Origin: Corynebacterium variabile
GTDB lineage: Bacteria; Actinomycetota; Actinomycetes; Mycobacteriales; Mycobacteriaceae
Assembly: GCF_006539825.1 (NCBI RefSeq)
Contig: NZ_BJNT01000021.1
Location: 1 to 64,000, forward strand
Length of the DNA stretch: 64,000 nucleotides
Reading direction: 5' to 3'
Part shown: positions 1 to 11,964 of the stretch, piece after piece
How positions within the stretch are numbered: the first letter of the stretch is position 1
Layout: each line of letters starts with the position of its first letter
Position numbers and translations under genes: made by a program
Notes under the pieces: model-generated
The model's input: the letters and a program-made list of their open reading frames with translations, nothing else
Databases searched by the model: none
What the model was told of the DNA's origin: nothing

Positions 1-758
1 GGGGGGGGGGAGCAGACGACCGGTAGGGGACCGGGCGCCCGCCGGTCGCAGTGGACAACATCGACCGGTATCCACATTCTCCACAGGGTTATCCACACCG
101 ATGTAATTACATGAGTGCGATTAGGCCCCGGCCTGCACTGTTCAGACACCCCGGCCACGATCCGGGGCTCCGGCGTCCACTGCCCGTGGATAACTCCACC
201 TCTCCTGTGGACAAATCACAAGAATGTGTTCCCGCAGACCGACCTGACCGGCACCCGAAGACAGGAAACCGCGTTTCCGCAGGTCACAGAGGTGAACTAG
301 ATGTGGATAAATCACCGTTTCCCCGTGCACCACCCGGTGGACACGCGGTGTGCACCGGAACCTGCACCGGAGTTATCCACAGTTCCGCGAAGTTATCCAC
401 AATACCGGCCACCACCTGCTCCACACGGCCGCAACCACTCCGAACTGCCCGGATTCCCGGTTATCCACAGCGTCCACACCCCCTACTGCTACGACTATCG
501 ATCTACATGAAGTTCTTCAAGAGAAAAAGGCGGTGGGGACAAGTCAGCTCGATCGTCCGGGCCCGGACACACCACGGCCCACAACGGAAGGCAGGCACAG
601 GAGAAGAGTGGACGGGCCTCGCGGGGGTCCACCACTGTGGACTACTCTGGGGGCACACAACGGGCCCGTGAACCCGTGCCGGGAGCGCCGGGAGATCCCC
701 GACGGCGCCGGTGTTCGAATGATGTTCGAATGGATGACCTGCAGAAAGGTACGAACGA
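1..758. other. oriC: Origin of replication region (oriC) between dnaA and dnaN
   Basis: The 758 bases before dnaN hold no convincing gene. They carry a cluster of DnaA-box nonamers between about 50 and 470, several exact copies of TTATCCACA plus near matches. In actinobacteria the dnaA-dnaN spacer is the chromosomal origin. The window opens with a run of ten G, and dnaA itself lies outside. Just before dnaN a decamer TGTTCGAATG occurs twice (712-721 and 723-732); its role is unknown. I did not identify a clear AT-rich unwinding element. Open frames across this region are read-through of repetitive box sequence and look spurious. Confidence 0.85.
89..469. promoter_or_regulatory. DnaA-box cluster
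   Basis: Exact TTATCCACA boxes lie at 89-97, 373-381, 393-401 and 461-469 on the + strand and at 302-310 on the - strand. Boxes with one mismatch lie at 185-193 and 206-214 on the - strand, and a weaker one at 50-58. The pair at 373 and 393 is spaced 20 bases, about two helical turns. These are the binding sites for the initiator DnaA. Confidence 0.88.
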
Positions 759-1958
759 GTGACCACCGATCAGCTGGGGGACCAGCAGTCCGTCAGCTTC
801 ACCGTGGCCAAGGACGACTTCTCCTCGGCACTCGCCTGGGTGGCACGTAGCCTCCCGAGCAAGGCCTCGCAGCCGATCCTGCGTGGTGTGCTCATCGAAG
901 CCACCGAGGACGGGCTCCAGCTCTCCGGCTTCGACCGGGAGGTCTCCACCAAAGTCCGCGTGTCCGCGGATGTCGCCGAGCCCGGTCGGATCCTCGTGGC
1001 CGGCCGCCTGGCGTCCAACATCATCGGTGCCCTCCCCGACAAGCCGGTGCGCATCGACTACGACGGCACCAAGGTGCTCGTCAACTGCGGCAGCTCCCAC
1101 TTCGAACTGCCGGCGATGACCATCGACGACTACCCGGTCCTCCCGGAGTTCCCCGCGACCGCCGGTTCCCTGGACCCGAACCTCTTCGCGGAGGTCATCA
1201 GCCAGGTCGCCGTCGCCGCCGGCCGGGACGACACCCTGCCGATGCTCACCGGTATCCGTATGGAGATCGACGGTGAGCATGTCGTTCTCGCCGCCACCGA
1301 CCGCTTCCGCCTCGCGGTGCGCACCGTCGACTGGGCCCCCGCCCGTGCCGACATCTCCGCCGAGCTGCTCATCCCGGCCCGCACCCTGGCAGACACGGCC
1401 CGCTCGTTGGACTCCAACGGTGAGCCGGTCGAGATCGCCCTCGACACGGACGCCGCGTCCGGCGGTAGCCGTCTGCTCGGTATCGCCACCGACGACCGAC
1501 GGTCCACGACCAGGCTCATCGACGCGGACTTCCCGAAGTTCCGTCCGCTGCTGCCGAAGCAGAACACCGCCCTGGCCACCGTGGAGATCACCCCGCTGCT
1601 CGACGCGATCCGCCGTGTCTCCCTGGTCACCGAAGGTAATTCCCAGATCCGGATGGCCTTCGAGGAAGGTGGGCTGACCATCTCCGGCGGTGGCAGCGAC
1701 ATCGGCGTCGCTGAGGAGCAGCTGCCCTGCGCCTTCGTCGGCGAGCCCCTGGTCATCGCCTTCAACCCCGGCTACCTCAAGGACGGCCTCGGCGCGATCC
1801 ACACCGACCGGGTCGTCTTCGGTTTCACCCAGCCGTCCCGCCCGGCGATCCTGTTCCCCGAGCCCGAGGATCTGCCCGAGGCAGGCCCGGACGGTGCCTT
1901 CCCGACCCCGGAGACCCCGTTCACCTACCTGCTGATGCCGGTCCGCCTCCCGGGCTAG
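759..1958 (+). CDS. dnaN: DNA polymerase III subunit beta (sliding clamp)
   Basis: The 399-aa product is the DNA polymerase III beta clamp, which encircles DNA and tethers the polymerase and other replication and repair proteins. Three clamp domains of similar size follow one another, with a typical C-terminal end ([11 protein letters not shown]) that forms part of the client-binding pocket. Length fits actinobacterial clamps. The GTG start at 759 has a purine-rich site (GAAAGG) about ten bases upstream. It lies directly after the DnaA-box region and 13 bases before recF, which is the standard dnaA-dnaN-recF order. Identification is secure from both sequence and context. Confidence 0.97.
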   Translation: MTTDQLGDQQSVSFTVAKDDFSSALAWVARSLPSKASQPILRGVLIEATEDGLQLSGFDREVSTKVRVSADVAEPGRILVAGRLASNIIGALPDKPVRIDYDGTKVLVNCGSSHFELPAMTIDDYPVLPEFPATAGSLDPNLFAEVISQVAVAAGRDDTLPMLTGIRMEIDGEHVVLAATDRFRLAVRTVDWAPARADISAELLIPARTLADTARSLDSNGEPVEIALDTDAASGGSRLLGIATDDRRSTTRLIDADFPKFRPLLPKQNTALATVEITPLLDAIRRVSLVTEGNSQIRMAFEEGGLTISGGGSDIGVAEEQLPCAFVGEPLVIAFNPGYLKDGLGAIHTDRVVFGFTQPSRPAILFPEPEDLPEAGPDGAFPTPETPFTYLLMPVRLPG

Positions 1959-1971
1959 GTCCGTCACCTGC

Positions 1972-3139
1972 ATGTATCTGCGTTCCCTGCACCTCGGCGA
2001 CTTCCGGTCGTGGGCGTCCCTCGACCTGGAACTCACCCCCGGCGTCACCGTCTTCGCCGGCCCGAACGGCAACGGGAAGACGAATATCGTCGAGGCGGTG
2101 GGCTACCTCGCCCACCTCAGCTCACACCGGGTCAGCGGGGACGCAGCCCTCGTCCGCGAGGGTTGTGATTCCGCCCGTGTCTCGGCCACCGCCGTGAACC
2201 ACGGTCGTGAACTCACCGCACACCTGGTCATCAACGCCCGTGGTTCGAACAAGGCCGCGGTGAACCGGACCTCCCTGCGTAACCAGCGTGGTCTCGCCGG
2301 CATTGTCCGGACCACCATGTTCGCCCCGGAGGACCTCGCCCTGGTCCGCGGTGAACCGGAACAGCGTCGGCACTTCCTCGACCAGGTCGTCGCCGCGCGC
2401 TACCCGCGACTCGCCGGCGTCCGGGCCGACTACGACAAGGTTCTCCGGCAGCGCAATGCCCTGCTGAAGTCTGCGTCGTCCCCGGTGGCGGTGGCCGACA
2501 CCCTCGACGTGTGGGACGCCCAGCTCGCCCACCTCGGCGGCGAGATCATGTCGGCACGGGTGCAGGTCGTGCACGATCTCGCGCCACATGTCGAGGAGTC
2601 CTACGCCCGACTCGCCCCCGGCTCGCGGCCCGCGCTGATCAGCTACACCTCCACGGTGGACGCCGAGCTCGCCGACGTCGGCGTCGACCCCGGCGGCACC
2701 TACCTGGTCGACCCGGATGTCGCCGAGGCGGTGCTGCTCTCCCGTCTCGCCCAGCGACGCAACGCCGAGGTCGAACGAGGAACCACACTCACCGGTCCGC
2801 ACCGTGACGACCTGCAGCTGATCCTCGGTACCCAGCCGGCCAAGGGATTCGCCAGCCACGGCGAGTCCTGGTCCTTCGCGCTGACGCTGCGCCTGGCGTC
2901 CCACCGGATGCAACGCGCCGACGGCACCGAGCCGCTGGTGATCCTCGACGACGTCTTCGCCGAACTCGACCGGGCCCGCCGCCGTGCGCTCGTCGATCTG
3001 GCGGGGGAGGCTGAACAGGTGCTCATCACCGCCGCCGTCGACGAAGACATCCCCGCCGATCTCCGCGAGATCGCGCAGGTCCATGCGGTGCGCGCCCACA
3101 TGACCGATGACGGACGCGTCTCAGAGCTGGACCCCGCCG

Positions 3140-3147
<8 letters not shown>
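1972..3147 (+). CDS. recF: DNA replication and repair protein RecF
   Basis: The 391-aa product is RecF, an SMC-like ATPase that helps load RecA on gapped DNA through the RecFOR pathway. Walker A (GPNGNGKTN) lies at about residues 30-38. Near the C terminus are the Walker B segment [12 protein letters not shown] and the preceding signature region. The ATG start at 1972 gives the canonical [13 protein letters not shown] opening. The gene follows dnaN by 13 bases and overlaps the start of the DciA-like gene, so the three are probably co-transcribed. Confidence 0.96.
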
Positions 3148-6703
<3,556 letters not shown>

Positions 6704-6708
6704 GCGGC

Positions 6709-7902
6709 TCAGCCCAGCGGATCCGTCCACAGCCGGTGCAGGGCCGTCACCGCGGCCGCCCGGGACAGGATCCCGTCGCCGGCCCGTTGGATGCTCAACC
6801 CCCGTCGTGGAGCACTGCGCTGCAGTCCACCGGCGATGATCTTCACGGCGTCCGGATCGGCGGTGAACGCGTCACCGGCGAAGACCACGGTCGCCGGGTC
6901 CACGACCTCCACCGCCAGCGTGATGATGTGTCCCAGCAGTTCGGCACGCTCGTCGAGCAGCGCCCGGGCCACCGCATTGGAGGACGCCAGTGCGACCAGT
7001 TCGGGGATGGACGACACACCCAGACCCTTGCGCCGTGCCGCGTCGAGCACGGCCGTGGTGCCCAGCGGATGCCCGGTTCCACCCCGTGAACTGCGGAAGG
7101 ATCCGGACTCGGCGATGGTGGTGAAGGCGGTGGGGGAGGTCCCCGTGAACGGCTGGTGGACGGCGTCCCCGACGATCCAGGAGTGGGCGACCAGCTCCCG
7201 GGCGTAGACGTAGAGGGAGGAGCGCCCTCCGGGAATGTCGTTGTCGGCGCTCCGCAGGGGAGTGCTGGTCAGCTCGGCCCCGGCCATGGCACCGACACCT
7301 GTCGCCAGTGAGACCGGGATCCCGGTGTCCGCGCGTCCGAGAATGCCGGCGACATCCACGTCGTTCCACCCGTAGGCCTGCGAGGAGACGCGGCCGGCAG
7401 CATCCACCGGGGAGGAGAACGCGACACCGAGACTTACCGGGTCGGGGAGATCGCGTCCGAGGCTGGTGAGACCGTGACTGACCGCTTCCAGTGCGTCCTC
7501 GGGGGAGAGGTCGGCGAGCGGGAGCTTGAGGGTGCGGGAACGCAACGGCCGTCCGGAACCGTCGACGGCGACCAGTTGAGTACTGCGCAGGCCGACGTGT
7601 GCACCGAGGGCGGTGTGGTGGCGCCCTGCGGGCAGCAGTGTGGTGCCGGGACGGCCGACGGTGGTGGCCGAGGACTGGGAGGAGGACGCCTGCTCCACGA
7701 GTCCGGCATCGATCAGTGCTGCGACATGTCTGGTCACCGTGGGTTGTGAAAGCCCCAGATCCTCATGGAGCCGGGTGCGGGTGATCCCCGGTGTGGTCCT
7801 GATCTGGTGCAGGACCCGGGCAGGGCCGGTGACCGGCGTGGCGAAGTGGGCGGTGCCGGGTGTGGTTTCTGTTGCGGGGGCGTCAGCGACAGTGAGGGTC
7901 AT
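6709..7902 (-). CDS. ssuR: ROK-family transcriptional regulator, SsuR-like
   Basis: The product (about 397 aa) has an N-terminal winged helix-turn-helix (TRTRLHEDLGLSQPTVTRHVAALIDAGLV) followed by a ROK domain of sugar-kinase ancestry. In C. glutamicum the ROK-type protein SsuR activates sulfonate-utilisation genes when sulfate is absent. Here the gene is divergent from ssuD and shares its promoter region, which strongly suggests the same role; the symbol is inferred from context. I chose the ATG at 7902, preceded by AAGGTGG, over an upstream GTG. Two AGAC-N6-GTCT palindromes lie in the 105-base spacer to ssuD. Confidence 0.78.
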   Translation of the reverse strand: MTLTVADAPATETTPGTAHFATPVTGPARVLHQIRTTPGITRTRLHEDLGLSQPTVTRHVAALIDAGLVEQASSSQSSATTVGRPGTTLLPAGRHHTALGAHVGLRSTQLVAVDGSGRPLRSRTLKLPLADLSPEDALEAVSHGLTSLGRDLPDPVSLGVAFSSPVDAAGRVSSQAYGWNDVDVAGILGRADTGIPVSLATGVGAMAGAELTSTPLRSADNDIPGGRSSLYVYARELVAHSWIVGDAVHQPFTGTSPTAFTTIAESGSFRSSRGGTGHPLGTTAVLDAARRKGLGVSSIPELVALASSNAVARALLDERAELLGHIITLAVEVVDPATVVFAGDAFTADPDAVKIIAGGLQRSAPRRGLSIQRAGDGILSRAAAVTALHRLWTDPLG

Positions 7903-7933
7903 GGGAGCCACCTTAGGTCACTCCGAATGAAAA

Positions 7934-7955
7934 GAACAGACTGCTCTGTCTGTTC
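7934..7955. promoter_or_regulatory. Palindrome in the ssuR-ssuD spacer
   Basis: Two perfect 8-base arms, GAACAGAC and GTCTGTTC, are separated by six bases. The core AGAC-N6-GTCT matches the McbR-type pattern seen elsewhere in the window, but the flanks differ. It could be an operator for the adjacent ROK regulator or a second repressor site. Confidence 0.55.
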
Positions 7956-7987
7956 CGATCACCGGGAATGGATCGGTGGGTTCAGTG

Positions 7988-8003
7988 CAGACCGACTGGT
8001 CTA
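7988..8003. promoter_or_regulatory. McbR-type operator upstream of ssuD
   Basis: CAGAC-N6-GTCTA matches the known C. glutamicum McbR box (TAGAC-N6-GTCTA) at all but the first base. McbR is a TetR-type repressor of sulfur-assimilation genes. The site ends four bases before the ssuD start codon. Confidence 0.7.
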
Positions 8004-8007
8004 CTCG

Positions 8008-9195
8008 ATGGCTATGACTCTTCCAACACCCTCCGATGTGACCCTCCACTGGTTCCTCCCCACCAACGGCGACTCCCGCGGAATCGTCGGAGGTGGGCAC
8101 GGTGCCGACGCCCAGCTCGGCGACCGGTTCCCTGACCTGCGCTCTCTCACCCAGCTGGCCCAGGCTGCGGAGTACAACGGCTTCGAGTCTGTCCTCACCC
8201 CCACCGGTCGCTGGTGCCAGGACTCCTGGCTCGCCACCGCGGCCCTGCTCGGCGCGACCGAGCGTCTGAAGTTCCTTGTCGCCTACCGTCCCAGCCTTGT
8301 TCCTGCCACACTCCTCGCCCAGCAGGCACAGACCTACCAGGAGCTCTCCGGAAACCGGTTGCTGCTCAACGTCGTCGTCGGTGGTGAGGACGCCGAACAG
8401 CGTGCCTACGGTGACTACTCCACCAAGGAGCAGCGCTACGGTGCCGCTGACGAGTCGCTCGACCTGGTTCACCGGCTGTGGACGGAGTCTGACCCGGTGG
8501 ACGTCCACGGTGACCACATCTCTGTCGACGGGGCTTCTCTGGCGCGGCGTCCCTCTGTTGTTCCGCCGGTCTTCTTCGGCGGATCCTCGCCGGACGGCAT
8601 CGAGACCGCCGCGAAGCGTGCCGACGTCTACCTCACCTGGGGTGAGCACCCCGATGACGTCGCTGCGAAGCTGGAGACCGTCTCTGCCCGCGCCGCAGCC
8701 TACGGCAGGACGCTCGACTACGGCATCCGCCTCCATGTCATCTCCCGCGACACCGAGGAAGAGGCCTGGGCCGTCGCACAGAAGATCTACGACTCCATCG
8801 ACCCCGACGATGTGGCCCGGGCCCAGGCAGGGCTCAAGACCTCCCAGTCGGTCGGGCAGCACCGGATGTCGGAGATCCACGGCCGTGGCGAGGGATTCGT
8901 CCCCGGCGGGGACGCCCGGGCGCTCGAATTCTCTCCGGTACTGTGGTCCGGCATCGGACTGCTCCGTGGCGGAGCGGGCACTGCGCTCGTCGGTTCCCAC
9001 GATCAGGTTGCCGCGACCATCGATGCGTTCCGTCAGTCCGGCATCCGACACTTCATCCTTTCGGGCTATCCGCATCTGGAGGAGAGCTTCCAGGTGGGGG
9101 AGGGGACCGTTCCCGCACTCCAGCGACGAGGCGTCACAGTGACGAATCAAGAGGCACCCGTGGGTACCGCGGATTCAGTGCGGAATTCGGCATGA
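8008..9195 (+). CDS. ssuD: FMNH2-dependent alkanesulfonate monooxygenase SsuD
   Basis: The product (about 395 aa) is an LLM-class flavin-dependent monooxygenase that cleaves the C-S bond of alkanesulfonates, releasing sulfite and an aldehyde. Diagnostic stretches are LHWFLPTNGDSR at the N terminus, the ESVLTPTGRWCQDSWL segment, LLLNVVVGGEDAEQRAYGD and the HRMSEIHGRGEGFVPGG region. It uses FMNH2 from a separate reductase, for which the gene at 13521 is a candidate. ATG 8008 is followed by another ATG at 8014; either could be used. Its stop overlaps ssuC by four bases, so ssuDCAB is one operon under the operator just upstream. Confidence 0.93.
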   Translation: MAMTLPTPSDVTLHWFLPTNGDSRGIVGGGHGADAQLGDRFPDLRSLTQLAQAAEYNGFESVLTPTGRWCQDSWLATAALLGATERLKFLVAYRPSLVPATLLAQQAQTYQELSGNRLLLNVVVGGEDAEQRAYGDYSTKEQRYGAADESLDLVHRLWTESDPVDVHGDHISVDGASLARRPSVVPPVFFGGSSPDGIETAAKRADVYLTWGEHPDDVAAKLETVSARAAAYGRTLDYGIRLHVISRDTEEEAWAVAQKIYDSIDPDDVARAQAGLKTSQSVGQHRMSEIHGRGEGFVPGGDARALEFSPVLWSGIGLLRGGAGTALVGSHDQVAATIDAFRQSGIRHFILSGYPHLEESFQVGEGTVPALQRRGVTVTNQEAPVGTADSVRNSA

Positions 9196-10079
9196 GTACG
9201 ACCATCCGCGCCGATGCAACGGCGACAAAGACCACGACGCCACCCGTCGCTGTGAAGAGTGGGGGAGTGGGGTGGGGACGCCTGACTCATATCGGGCGCC
9301 ATCTCGGCGTCCTCGCGGGAGTCATTGCCGTCTGGTGGGCGGTCGCCCGTTGGGCAGGACTGGATCCTGTCGTTCTTCCTGGACCGGGTGAGGTCGCCGA
9401 CAAACTCGTCTCCACCAATCTCTGTGAGGCGCCGTCGGCGTCAAGCAACCGTCAGGAGTGCGGCGTCCAGGGGTACTTCCTCTGGCAGCATCTGCTTGCG
9501 ACGATCGAGCGCATCTCTGTCGGCTTCGGCGCCGGCACTGTCGTCGGCATTCTCGTCGGGTGGGGGCTGGGTAGCAGCGCTGCCGTCCGGTCGATCGTCG
9601 AGCCCTACCTGTCCTTCCTCCGTGCCCTTCCTCCGCTGGGCTACATCGGTCTGCTCATCGTCTGGTTCGGTATCGGCGACCAGTCGAAGGTGGTTCTGCT
9701 CTTCCTCGCGTCCTTCCCGACCGTGGCTGTCGCGACACTGTCCGGTGTGACCGGAGTCCGTCGGGACTGGGTTCTGGCGACGCAGTCCCTCGGCGCGAAC
9801 CGACGACAGGTCTTCCGGACCGTGCTACTTCCCGGTGCTCTCCCGGACATCATCAACGGCATCCGGCTGGCCTCCGGCCTGTGCTGGTCCGCCATTGTCG
9901 CGGCCGAGATGAACGACGGAATCCCTGGCATCGGCGGGCTCGCCTATATCTCGGGAACCCAGTTGGACACCGCCCTGGCGATCGCCTGCATCATCGTGAT
10001 CGGTGTCGCCGCCCTGCTCCTCGATCAGCTGCTGCTGTGGGTGGAGCGTACCTATGCACCCTGGAGGACGAAGCAGTGA
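9192..10079 (+). CDS. ssuC: Sulfonate ABC transporter permease SsuC
   Basis: The 295-aa inner-membrane permease of a nitrate/sulfonate/taurine-type ABC importer shows about six hydrophobic segments. The EAA-type cytoplasmic loop that contacts the ATPase reads near ATQSLGANRRQVFRTVLLPGALPDIINGIR. The substrate is inferred from the partner genes. An ATG at 9192 overlaps the ssuD stop (ATGA), and its own stop overlaps the ssuA start (GTGA), so translation of the operon is coupled. Confidence 0.9.
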   Translation: MSTTIRADATATKTTTPPVAVKSGGVGWGRLTHIGRHLGVLAGVIAVWWAVARWAGLDPVVLPGPGEVADKLVSTNLCEAPSASSNRQECGVQGYFLWQHLLATIERISVGFGAGTVVGILVGWGLGSSAAVRSIVEPYLSFLRALPPLGYIGLLIVWFGIGDQSKVVLLFLASFPTVAVATLSGVTGVRRDWVLATQSLGANRRQVFRTVLLPGALPDIINGIRLASGLCWSAIVAAEMNDGIPGIGGLAYISGTQLDTALAIACIIVIGVAALLLDQLLLWVERTYAPWRTKQ

Positions 10080-11164
10080 TTCAGTCACGCACACGGTTTC
10101 ACGTGAAACCACGGCGCTTTCTTCCCGTCGTCGGCATCCTCGCTGCGACCGGGCTCGGGACCACGGCCTGCGTCGGACCACCGGCCAATGATTGGGTCAA
10201 CAGCTCTGAGGACATCGAGTGTCCGGTGACGCCGTCAGAAGCGGACGGCCGCATCCGTATCGGCTATCTCGGGGGACCCGCGGCCGATCTCTACACCCAG
10301 GATCAGCAACTCGCGGAGGCATGCCTGCCGAACGCAGAAGTCTCCTGGACCCGGTTCCCGACCGGGCAGGACATCGTCCAGGGCTTCGCCGCGGACTCCG
10401 TGGACATTGCCGCACTCGGATCGACGCCGACTACGAAGGCGCTCAGTGCACCGCTGGATCTGGGAGTGTCAGTTGTCTCCGTGAACTCCGTGATCGGGGA
10501 GACGGAGGCTCTGGTCGCCAAGGACGCCGACTCCATCAAGGATCTCAAGGGCTCCCGCATTGCTGTGCCGTTCTCCTCGACTTCCCACTACAGCCTTCTC
10601 AACGCACTCATCGACGCCGGCCTGGACCCGACGCGCGACGTGGAGATCGTCAACGTCTCCCCGGACAAGCTCCCGGCGGCGTGGAAGTCCGATCAGATCG
10701 ACGCCGCCTACGTCTGGGATCCGACTCTGCAGCAACTCAAGGACGGCACCGGTGGATCCACGCCGGGGCAGGTCCTCACCGACTCGGCCCAGGAGGCGGA
10801 GGCGGGCCATCCGACCTACAACGTCACCCTGGCATCCAATCCCTGGATTGATCAGCACAGTGAGATTCTCGATACCTTCCTGTCGCTGGAGGCGTGGGTG
10901 GTCGACCACGCGGACGAGGATCCGGAGGAGTTCGGGCGGGTGAACGCCGGCGCCTCCGGCATGGATGAGAGCTCGGCGTCCCGGCAGATTGAGGGCCAGA
11001 AGTTCATCCACGGTTCCGAGGAGTCCCGCTATCTCGCGGAACTCGCCGAGGAGATTCATGCGACGGCTGAGTTCCTCGTGGAACAGGGAGAGATCCCGTC
11101 GGCCAAGAACGTGCAGGATTATGAGGCGGCCACTCAGCCGGAGCTCTGGAAGGACCACCAGTGA
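10076..11164 (+). CDS. ssuA: Sulfonate ABC transporter substrate-binding lipoprotein SsuA
   Basis: The 362-aa product is the extracytoplasmic binding protein of the importer. The N terminus has a basic stretch, a short hydrophobic core and a lipobox ending at Cys32 (LGTTAC), so it is probably lipid-anchored. The rest fits the SsuA/TauA/NrtA periplasmic-binding fold (IRIGYLGGPAADLY, FAADSVDIAALGSTPTTKAL, ALIDAGLDPTRDVEIV). The GTG start at 10076 overlaps the ssuC stop. A perfect parS core lies inside the signal-peptide coding region and is read as FHVKP, so part of the leader sequence is fixed by ParB binding. Confidence 0.9.
   Translation: MIQSRTRFHVKPRRFLPVVGILAATGLGTTACVGPPANDWVNSSEDIECPVTPSEADGRIRIGYLGGPAADLYTQDQQLAEACLPNAEVSWTRFPTGQDIVQGFAADSVDIAALGSTPTTKALSAPLDLGVSVVSVNSVIGETEALVAKDADSIKDLKGSRIAVPFSSTSHYSLLNALIDAGLDPTRDVEIVNVSPDKLPAAWKSDQIDAAYVWDPTLQQLKDGTGGSTPGQVLTDSAQEAEAGHPTYNVTLASNPWIDQHSEILDTFLSLEAWVVDHADEDPEEFGRVNAGASGMDESSASRQIEGQKFIHGSEESRYLAELAEEIHATAEFLVEQGEIPSAKNVQDYEAATQPELWKDHQ
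10095..10110. promoter_or_regulatory. parS site 1 (inside ssuA)
   Basis: GGTTTCACGTGAAACC carries the perfect 14-base parS core. The ParB consensus is TGTTTCACGTGAAACA. It sits in the ssuA leader codons. Confidence 0.9.
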
Positions 11165-11964
11165 TCACGATCGAGAATCTCAGCCAGGTCTACGAGACCA
11201 CGTCCGCCGGCCGAGTCGAAGCATTGCGGGGAGTGGAGCTGGAGGTCCCGGAAGCGGAGATCGTCTGCCTGGTGGGACCGTCCGGGTGCGGTAAGTCAAC
11301 ACTCCTGCGGATCCTGGCCGGGTTCCTCGAGGCGTCCGACGGAACGATCCGGGTCGACGGACGACGGGTGCACGGTGCCGATCCCGAGAGGGGAGTGGTC
11401 TTCCAGCAACCCACACTGTTGCCGTGGTACTCGGTGCGTGACAATGTCCGTCTGGCCCACAGGTACTCCGGGAATGAGTCGCAGAAGGTGGCCGCGGACG
11501 AACTTATCGAGTTGGTGGGTCTTGCCGATGCCGCCGACCGGTTGCCCCATGAGCTTTCAGGAGGCATGCAGCAACGCACCCAGATCGCCAGGGTGCTCGC
11601 GGCCGGTCCCCGGTATGTCTTCATGGATGAGCCGTTCGGTGCGCTCGATCCGTTCACCCGGGAGCAGCTTCAGGCGGAACTCCTCCGGGTGTGGGCACGC
11701 TCGCGTCCGACGATCGTCTTTGTCACGCACAGTGTCGAGGAGGCTCTTCTTCTCGGCCACCGGGTTGTGGTGATGGCGGCCGGACCCGGGCGTGTGATCG
11801 AGGAGGTGCGCGTCCCGGATCATCTCCGGATCCCGGTCGGGGAGGGGGAGGTTTCACGTGAAACACTCCAGACGCGACTCCGCGATCTCACGGCGGAACC
11901 CGGGTTCGTTGCACTGCGACATGAGGTGACGGCGGCGATCAACGCCGCGCATGCGGTGATCTAG
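11161..11964 (+). CDS. ssuB: Sulfonate ABC transporter ATP-binding protein SsuB
   Basis: The 267-aa ATPase of the SsuABC importer contains Walker A GPSGCGKST near residue 40, a Q-loop (VFQQPTLLPW), the signature LSGGMQQR, Walker B (YVFMDEPFGALD) and the H-loop THSVEEAL. The family is the nitrate/sulfonate/taurine importer ATPases. GTG 11161 overlaps the ssuA stop by four bases. A parS core near the 3' end is translated as VSRET. The stop codon overlaps the convergent stop of the DUF222 gene, so transcription of the two genes meets with no spacer. Confidence 0.93.
   Translation: MITIENLSQVYETTSAGRVEALRGVELEVPEAEIVCLVGPSGCGKSTLLRILAGFLEASDGTIRVDGRRVHGADPERGVVFQQPTLLPWYSVRDNVRLAHRYSGNESQKVAADELIELVGLADAADRLPHELSGGMQQRTQIARVLAAGPRYVFMDEPFGALDPFTREQLQAELLRVWARSRPTIVFVTHSVEEALLLGHRVVVMAAGPGRVIEEVRVPDHLRIPVGEGEVSRETLQTRLRDLTAEPGFVALRHEVTAAINAAHAVI
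11850..11865. promoter_or_regulatory. parS site 2 (inside ssuB)
   Basis: GGTTTCACGTGAAACA is one base from the ParB consensus and has the perfect 14-base core. It lies within the last third of ssuB. Confidence 0.9.

Noticed and set aside
51..671. 206-aa frame in the origin region
   Set aside because: It runs through DnaA boxes, has no ribosome site and has a composition of repeats, not protein.
642..2072. Long minus-strand frame opposite dnaN
   Set aside because: High-GC shadow of dnaN; low-complexity Gly/Arg/Asp content and no ribosome site.
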